Origin: Roseiarcus sp035656495
GTDB lineage: Bacteria; Pseudomonadota; Alphaproteobacteria; Rhizobiales; Beijerinckiaceae
Assembly: GCA_035656495.1 (NCBI GenBank)
Contig: DASRSL010000082.1
Span: forward strand, 1-34,935
Length of the DNA: 34,935 nucleotides
Direction of reading: 5' to 3'
Under the pieces are notes generated by a model, which saw only the letters and a list, made by a program, of their open reading frames with translations, was not told the DNA's origin and did not search any database. This document shows, in pieces, positions 30,788 to 34,935 of the stretch. The number at the start of each line of letters is the position of its first letter. Within the stretch, counting starts at the first letter, position 1. The position numbers and the translations under genes were made by a program.

Positions 30788-31956
30788 GCGGCGAGCATGG
30801 CGAGCCGTGCGCCGACCGCCTCGAGGACGAGCCGGTGCGCCTTGGCGGCGATATCCTCGAGCGAAGGCGAATTGGCGAGCATCGAGCGCGCGCACTTCCG
30901 AATCTCGCTCTCGGCCGGGATCTGAGGCAGGTTCATCTCGCTGAGGACGTCGGCCGCGCATTGCCGGGCGAGGGCCAGCTGAGCGTGGAGTTGGGTCAGG
31001 CGGCCTGCGCCGAGCACGGACGCCACGGCGCCGGCGATCCGCTCGGCGTTGAAGCGCGCGGCGACCTGATCGGCGGCGCGCCGGATGACCCTCGAACCGA
31101 GCGGGCGACGATTTTCCAGAACCTCGATCGGGGGCGACTTCAGCTTCCAGATCAGCCTCGTGAACGAAAGGAGCTTCAAGAGATAGAAGGTCGGATCGTA
31201 CTCCCACCAGTGAAATCCCTGACGGGCGCTGCTCTGGAAGACGTGGTGATTGTTGTGCCACCCCTCGCCCATGGTGAAGACGGCGAGAAGCCAATTGTTG
31301 CGCGAATCGTCGCCGGTGACGTAGCGCCGGCGGCCGGCGACGTGGGCGACCGAATTGATGCTGAACGTCGCATGATAGACCGCGACGGTGCTCCAGAAGA
31401 ATCCGACAACCAGGCCTTGCAGCCCCGCCGCAGCGAAACAGAGGATCGCCAGCACGACGGCCGGCGCCAGTTCATGCCGGTGCAGCCACATCAGCTCGGG
31501 GTATTTCGCGAAGTCGGCGACCTTGACGAGGTCGGTCTCTTCATGATGGCGGTCGAAGATCCATCCGAAATGGCTGTACAGGAAGCCGCGCTGCAGCGGG
31601 GAATGGACGTCAAGCGGCGTATCGGAATGCAAGTGGTGGTGGCGATGCTTCGCCGCCCACCAGAGGACGCTCTTTTGCGCCGTGGTCTGGGAGAGCGCAG
31701 CAAGTACGAACTGGAATGCGCGGCTCGTTTCGTAGGCGCGGTGAGAGAAGTAGCGGTGGTAGCCGGCCCCGATCGCGAATATGCGCAACCAGTAGAGCGC
31801 GACGCCGATGACTGCGGCCTTCCATCCGACCCCTGTCCAGATCGCGCCGAAGCAGGCCAGATGAACCAGCGCGAAGGGCAGGGCGGACGGATATATGATG
31901 TCGGAAGGCGGCGGAGCTTCGACATCGTCCGCAGGCGAGGGAAGGTTCTGTGTCAT
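30766..31956 (-). CDS. Membrane fatty acid (acyl-CoA delta-9 type) desaturase
   Basis: The 396-residue protein is an integral di-iron desaturase. The three histidine boxes are intact: HRYFSH (67-72), HRHHH (104-108) and HNNHH (234-238). Four hydrophobic segments surround them, and the spacing and GEGWHNNHHVF context match stearoyl-CoA desaturase-type enzymes. It would introduce a double bond into saturated acyl chains at the inner membrane, using oxygen. A C-terminal region of about 110 residues beyond the catalytic domain is Ala/Arg-rich and helical. The ATG at 31956 has a GAGAG site upstream. It runs convergently into hpnG with a 22-base overlap. Adjustment of lipid unsaturation together with hopanoids would affect membrane order (inference). 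Confidence 0.92.
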   Translation of the reverse strand: MTQNLPSPADDVEAPPPSDIIYPSALPFALVHLACFGAIWTGVGWKAAVIGVALYWLRIFAIGAGYHRYFSHRAYETSRAFQFVLAALSQTTAQKSVLWWAAKHRHHHLHSDTPLDVHSPLQRGFLYSHFGWIFDRHHEETDLVKVADFAKYPELMWLHRHELAPAVVLAILCFAAAGLQGLVVGFFWSTVAVYHATFSINSVAHVAGRRRYVTGDDSRNNWLLAVFTMGEGWHNNHHVFQSSARQGFHWWEYDPTFYLLKLLSFTRLIWKLKSPPIEVLENRRPLGSRVIRRAADQVAARFNAERIAGAVASVLGAGRLTQLHAQLALARQCAADVLSEMNLPQIPAESEIRKCARSMLANSPSLEDIAAKAHRLVLEAVGARLAMLAAQAAGAE

Positions 31957-32026
31957 GGCTTGCTCTCATAAGTGGAGCGGCGAACCGAATAAAGGCTTTC
32001 CCGCGTCGAAGAAAAGGCAGGACCGG

Positions 32027-33172
32027 TCACGAACGGGAATCGGCGTCGACGCGGCCGCCGGCCTGTGTCTTTTCCCCTGCGAGAGGAATGTCCTCTTTCA
32101 GCGTGTCGTGCACGTAAGTTTTCTGCACGATGGCGAAAATCGCGACTACGATCGGCGCGGCGAGCACGAAGCCGAGCACGCCGGCCAGCGCCCCGATGCC
32201 CGCGATGCCGAGCAGCATCACGGCGGGCGGAATATAGACCATCCGCTTCTGGATTTGCGGCATGATCAGATTGCCCTCGGCCTGATGGATCAGGATATAC
32301 GCAAATACTGTCCACGCCAACGTCTCCGGTCCTCGGGTCACCGCCACCAGGCCCGCTGGAATCGCCGCGATGACCGGCCCGAGATAGGGCACGAATTCGG
32401 CCACGGCGGCGATAAGGCCGAGCGCCAGTGGGGAAGGCAGCCCGATCAGCCAGACCGCCAGGGCCGACAGCACGCCGATCATCGCCATCTGGAGGAATTG
32501 CCCGAGGAGCCAATAGCGCAGCGCAGCGGCCATGCTGACGATCGTCTCGTCGGCCCATCGCTCCCGGTCAGGCCCGAACAGCCGAACGAGCCCGGCGCGG
32601 TAGAGAGCGGGCTCGGCCGCCAGATAGGCGGCGCTCATCACAATGATGACCAGAGCCGCGACCGCTGTCACAAAAGTCGAGACGACCGTGCCGAACAGCC
32701 CGGTCAAGGAGAGGTTGGTGTTGCTCAGCCGCGAAAGAACGTACTGCCCCGCCGGAGTCTCGCGCAGCAGGTCCTGAATCTGGACCGCGCCGGCGCGAAC
32801 CCGGGTCACGACCTCGGAGAACTCGGCCGAGAGCTGGGAACCGAAGATCCACCCGCAAAGGGCGATCATCGACAAAAGAACGAAGCCCGCGATCAGCAGG
32901 TCGGCCCAGACCGGCAACGGCGTCCACCGCTGCAGCGGCTCGGAGACGACGTGCAGGAGAATCGCGATCAGGATCGCAGCGAAGGCGAGAAGAAGGATCG
33001 AGCCGAGCTGCCAAACCAGAATGGGAACGAGAATAACGCCGACCGCCAACGCGGCGAAGGCGAGAAATCGTGCGTAGCTGAGTTCCTCGTGCTCCATGCC
33101 CGTTCGGGCGGAGGCGCCCTGGTTGGTTTGCGGCTTCGGCAAGGCGGCGACCCTCGAGCGCCCATTTTTCAA
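32027..33172 (-). CDS. AI-2E family transporter (permease), copy 2
   Basis: The 381-residue protein is an AI-2E/PerM family membrane protein. It has paired N-terminal membrane segments (about 34-78 and 87-113), a loop region, a segment near 160-190 and a C-terminal cluster (about 230-360). That cluster contains GLIAAVAEFVPYLGPVIAAIPAGLVAV and EGNLIMPQIQKRMVYIPPAVMLLG, which are family hallmarks. It differs widely from the copy at 24496-25566, so the two are not a recent duplication. The start may be ATG at 33172, or internally at 33097 (MEHEELSYARF). The desaturase follows on the same strand after about 70 bases and the two may be co-transcribed. The substrate is unknown. Confidence 0.88.
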   Translation of the reverse strand: MKNGRSRVAALPKPQTNQGASARTGMEHEELSYARFLAFAALAVGVILVPILVWQLGSILLLAFAAILIAILLHVVSEPLQRWTPLPVWADLLIAGFVLLSMIALCGWIFGSQLSAEFSEVVTRVRAGAVQIQDLLRETPAGQYVLSRLSNTNLSLTGLFGTVVSTFVTAVAALVIIVMSAAYLAAEPALYRAGLVRLFGPDRERWADETIVSMAAALRYWLLGQFLQMAMIGVLSALAVWLIGLPSPLALGLIAAVAEFVPYLGPVIAAIPAGLVAVTRGPETLAWTVFAYILIHQAEGNLIMPQIQKRMVYIPPAVMLLGIAGIGALAGVLGFVLAAPIVVAIFAIVQKTYVHDTLKEDIPLAGEKTQAGGRVDADSRS

Positions 33173-33240
33173 CGCGCCTTTCCGTTACGGGGTTCCGAAA
33201 ACGCGGGCGACGGGCGTCGCTCCGGGGCGGCCTCGTGGTA

Positions 33241-33245
33241 AGGAG
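33241..33245 (+). promoter_or_regulatory. Ribosome binding site deciding the short-chain dehydrogenase start
   Basis: AGGAG at 33241-33245 is eight bases from the ATG at 33254 but only two from an upstream in-frame TTG at 33248, so the ATG is preferred. Confidence 0.65.
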
Positions 33246-33253
33246 CGTTGTCG

Positions 33254-34081
33254 ATGAGCAAAGCGGCATTCGTGACGGGAGCGTCCTCGGGCATAGGCGA
33301 TGCGACGGTCCGCGCCCTGCTCGAGGAGGGGTACGAGGTCTTCGCCGGAGCGCGACGCCTGGAGAGGATGGCGCCGCTCGGGAGGCTCGGCGCCCGGCTC
33401 GTCTTCCTCGATCTCGGCGATGACGCATCGATCGTCTCGGCCGTCGAGACGGTCATCAACGCAGCCGGCCGACTCGACGTTCTGGTCAACAACGCCGGGT
33501 ACGGCTGCCTCGGAGCGCTCGAGGACGTGCCGCTGGCCGAAGCGCGGCGCCAGTTCGAAGTGTGCCTGTTCGGGCTCGCCCGCCTGTGCCAGCTGGCCCT
33601 GCCGATCATGCGCAGACAGGGGGCCGGCCGCATCGTCAACGTCGGCTCGATGGCCGGGAGGTTCGGCGAGCCGTTCGGCGCCTGGTATCACGCCGCCAAA
33701 TTCGCGGTCGAGGGCCTCAGCGATTGCCTGAGGATGGAGGCCGCGCCCTTCGGGATCCGCGTCATCGTCGTTGAGCCGGGAACGATCCGCACCGAATTCA
33801 GCCGGGTCGCCGGCGAAAGCCTCATGCGCGCGTCCGGCGACACCGCCTACGCGCCCTACGCTCGCCGGCATGCGAAAATGCTCGCATACAACGAGGCGTC
33901 CAAAGTGCCCTCTTCGCCCGAAGGGGTTGCGCGAACGATCGTCCGCGCGGTTCGCGCCGCGCGGCCGAAAGCCCGCTATCCGACGGGCGCCGCGGCGCGG
34001 CCGATGCTCTTTCTGCGCCGCGTCGCGCCCGACCGGATGTTCGATTGGCTCATGTGGCGCATATCGCAATCCTTCGGCTGA
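33254..34081 (+). CDS. Short-chain dehydrogenase/reductase
   Basis: The 275-residue protein is a classical SDR oxidoreductase using NAD(P). The cofactor loop TGASSGIG lies at residues 8-15, the structural NNAGYG at 79-84 and the catalytic Tyr-Lys pair in YHAAK (Y145, K149). The block GRIVNVGSMAGRFGEPFGAWY carries the catalytic Ser. AGARR after the second strand (basic residues) suggests NADP preference. The C-terminal tail (about 240-275) is hydrophobic and basic and may contact the membrane. The substrate cannot be read from the sequence. It is divergent from the AI-2E gene, with about 80 bases between them. It is not HpnA, which is an extended-type NAD-dependent epimerase. Confidence 0.9.
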   Translation: MSKAAFVTGASSGIGDATVRALLEEGYEVFAGARRLERMAPLGRLGARLVFLDLGDDASIVSAVETVINAAGRLDVLVNNAGYGCLGALEDVPLAEARRQFEVCLFGLARLCQLALPIMRRQGAGRIVNVGSMAGRFGEPFGAWYHAAKFAVEGLSDCLRMEAAPFGIRVIVVEPGTIRTEFSRVAGESLMRASGDTAYAPYARRHAKMLAYNEASKVPSSPEGVARTIVRAVRAARPKARYPTGAAARPMLFLRRVAPDRMFDWLMWRISQSFG

Positions 34082-34135
34082 GCGGCCTCGCGCGCCCCCA
34101 ATGCCTCGCCGCTGCCTCCCCCGCCTGTTGTTTCC

Positions 34136-34216
34136 CTGATGCGGCGAATTCCTTCTCTGATACGCTGGAATTAACCGCCTGATACGCGCTAATTCTTCCC
34201 TGCTATTTTCACTGAT
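34136..34216. repeat. Degenerate short tandem repeats (CTGAT...AATT units of about 21-22 bp)
   Basis: CTGAT begins units at 34136, 34157 and 34179, with spacings of 21 and 22. Each is followed 8-11 bases later by AATT. The units at 34157 and 34179 share CTGATACGC exactly. A further CTGAT at 34212 starts after a longer gap. The AT-rich context and nearby transposase fragment suggest an insertion-sequence end or iteron-like protein-binding array (inference). Confidence 0.55.
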
Positions 34217-34305
34217 ATATGCAGTATTTATTTGCATAAGCCATTTGAAATAAATAGATTTTTTCGATGAAGCCCGCCCAAAAACGTTCCCGTTCCGCCT
34301 GTTTT

Positions 34306-34319
34306 TGTTTCGCGAAACA
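34306..34319. repeat. 14-bp perfect palindrome
   Basis: TGTTTCGCGAAACA reads the same on both strands. It sits within a larger partial inverted repeat (CCTGTTT at 34298-34304 against AAACAGG at 34315-34321). It could be a protein-binding site or part of a mobile-element end. Confidence 0.5.
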
Positions 34320-34624
34320 GGGTAAACACGGACAGCTGGGCGCCGTCTCGATCAGCGGGGCCACATCAAAGCGCGGCGCGCCCTAAGCAGCCAACCAGCG
34401 CCTGCGGCGCGCCATTATTAATGAAAATGGTGTGGCGGCGGCGGGCCAACTTGTCGGAACCTTCGCGACGGGCGATCGTGCTGAGGCTGACAGATCTGCG
34501 GTGGCTCGCAACCCCGATAAGCAGTCCGGCCCGCGCTGCATAGAGGTACCATTCTTTGTCGCCCTGGGAAACTGGGAGCACGCATGGCAGTGTCTCGAAC
34601 GTACCTGCAGCGTCCCGGTCGCCT

Positions 34625-34935
34625 TCCGTCTTCGGCGTGTCCGGCCGCGCCATGCTCCGGGCGCTGATCGCGGGCGAGACCTCGGCCGAGGCGATGGCCG
34701 ATCTCGCCAAGGGGCAGTTGCGTCGAAAGCGTGCCGATCTGATCCTGGCGCTCGACGGGCGCCTCGAGGAGCATCACCGCTTCCTCCTGGCGATGCAACT
34801 GCGCCGGCTCGAAGCCATCGAGTCCGACATCGCAGCGCTCGACCTGCGCATTGGCGAGCGGCTCGAGCCCTATCGCGCGCCACACGCGCTCCTGATGCAG
34901 ATTCCCGGCGTCGACTGGGTGGTTGCAGCCGTGCT
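34625..34935 (+). mobile_element. Truncated IS110-family transposase, 3' part cut by window edge
   Basis: A plus-strand frame (codons in phase with the ATG at 34652) reads VFGVSGRAMLRALIAGETS, then LRRKRADLILALDGRLEEHHRFLL. It ends in LLMQIPGVDWVVAAV, the start of the helix-hairpin-helix-like transposase_20 domain. This is the middle of an IS110/IS116/IS902-type transposase. The upstream RuvC-like DEDD domain, normally about 170 residues, is not found in any frame to the left. Homology stops abruptly near 34622-34625, so the 5' part is lost and the copy is probably inactive. The remainder continues beyond the window. Confidence 0.8.

Larger units (their letters stand above)
34082..34624. other. 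About 540-bp AT-richer gap with repeats between the SDR gene and the truncated transposase
   Basis: Positions about 34140-34310 are clearly AT-richer than the rest of the window and hold degenerate CTGAT/AATT repeats and a palindrome (listed separately). From about 34378 to 34624 the minus strand has an open frame with plausible codon use (...KEWYLYAARAGLLIGVASHR...). It begins only inside the transposase fragment and matches no family I recognise. It may be the 3' fragment of a gene broken by the insertion. No RNA gene was seen. Confidence 0.4.

Noticed and set aside
33254..34081. Possible HpnA (hopanoid-associated sugar epimerase)
   Set aside because: The protein is a classical SDR (TGASSGIG, YHAAK, 275 residues), not an extended NAD-dependent epimerase.
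34366..34710. 114-codon minus-strand frame at the right end
   Set aside because: Part of it overlaps the transposase in antisense and the rest matches no known family; kept only as a possible gene fragment in the gap description.
1..34935. CRISPR arrays, tRNA and rRNA genes, riboswitches
   Set aside because: No regularly spaced direct repeats with unique spacers, no cloverleaf or rRNA-like sequence, and no recognisable riboswitch core were seen by eye.

Overview
The window is GC-rich DNA from an alphaproteobacterium, most likely of the order Hyphomicrobiales (the Methylocystaceae/Beijerinckiaceae/Bradyrhizobium-type groups). This rests on high G+C at third codon positions, protein flavour, and a complete HpnB/C/D/E/Shc/H/N and HpnI/J/K/G hopanoid gene set. 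A genus cannot be fixed from the sequence alone. No rRNA, tRNA or CRISPR was seen.

Layout. Positions 1-4451 hold housekeeping genes: the cut 5' part of a pyruvate-kinase-family gene (minus strand, apparently frameshifted), fumC (plus), a secreted peptidoglycan-binding protein with Q/N-rich tandem repeats (minus) and argG (minus). After a 453-bp gap comes the first hopanoid operon on the plus strand (4905-17791): hpnB, hpnC, hpnD, hpnE and shc, each joined to the next by a 4-base ATGA overlap, then a 960-residue Dxs-IspH fusion, hpnH and hpnN. A small Cys-rich secreted protein and a DUF2147 protein follow on the same strand.

Positions 18672-23183 are a minus-strand block: an acyltransferase_3 membrane protein, a secreted protein of unknown function and a second RND/MMPL exporter. 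From 23345 the plus strand resumes with a second membrane glycosyltransferase overlapping an AI-2E-family permease, then a YkoP-like protein coupled to hpnI, then hpnJ, hpnK and hpnG. hpnG converges on, and overlaps, a minus-strand acyl-CoA-type desaturase. A second AI-2E permease (minus) and a short-chain dehydrogenase (plus) follow. The right end is an AT-richer, repeat-bearing gap and a truncated IS110-family transposase running off the edge.

How it works together. Dxs-IspH would supply isoprenoid precursors from the first and last steps of the MEP pathway. HpnD/C/E convert farnesyl diphosphate to squalene, and Shc cyclises squalene to hopene/hopanol. HpnH adds an adenosyl group and HpnG removes adenine. 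HpnI and HpnK build the glucosamine head group, and HpnJ makes the cyclitol ether. HpnN moves hopanoids to the outer membrane. The second glycosyltransferase, two AI-2E permeases, second RND protein, acyltransferase, YkoP-like protein and desaturase lie between and beside these genes. They are the best candidates for undescribed lipid or hopanoid functions. hpnA, hpnL, hpnM, hpnO, hpnP and hpnR were not seen in this window.
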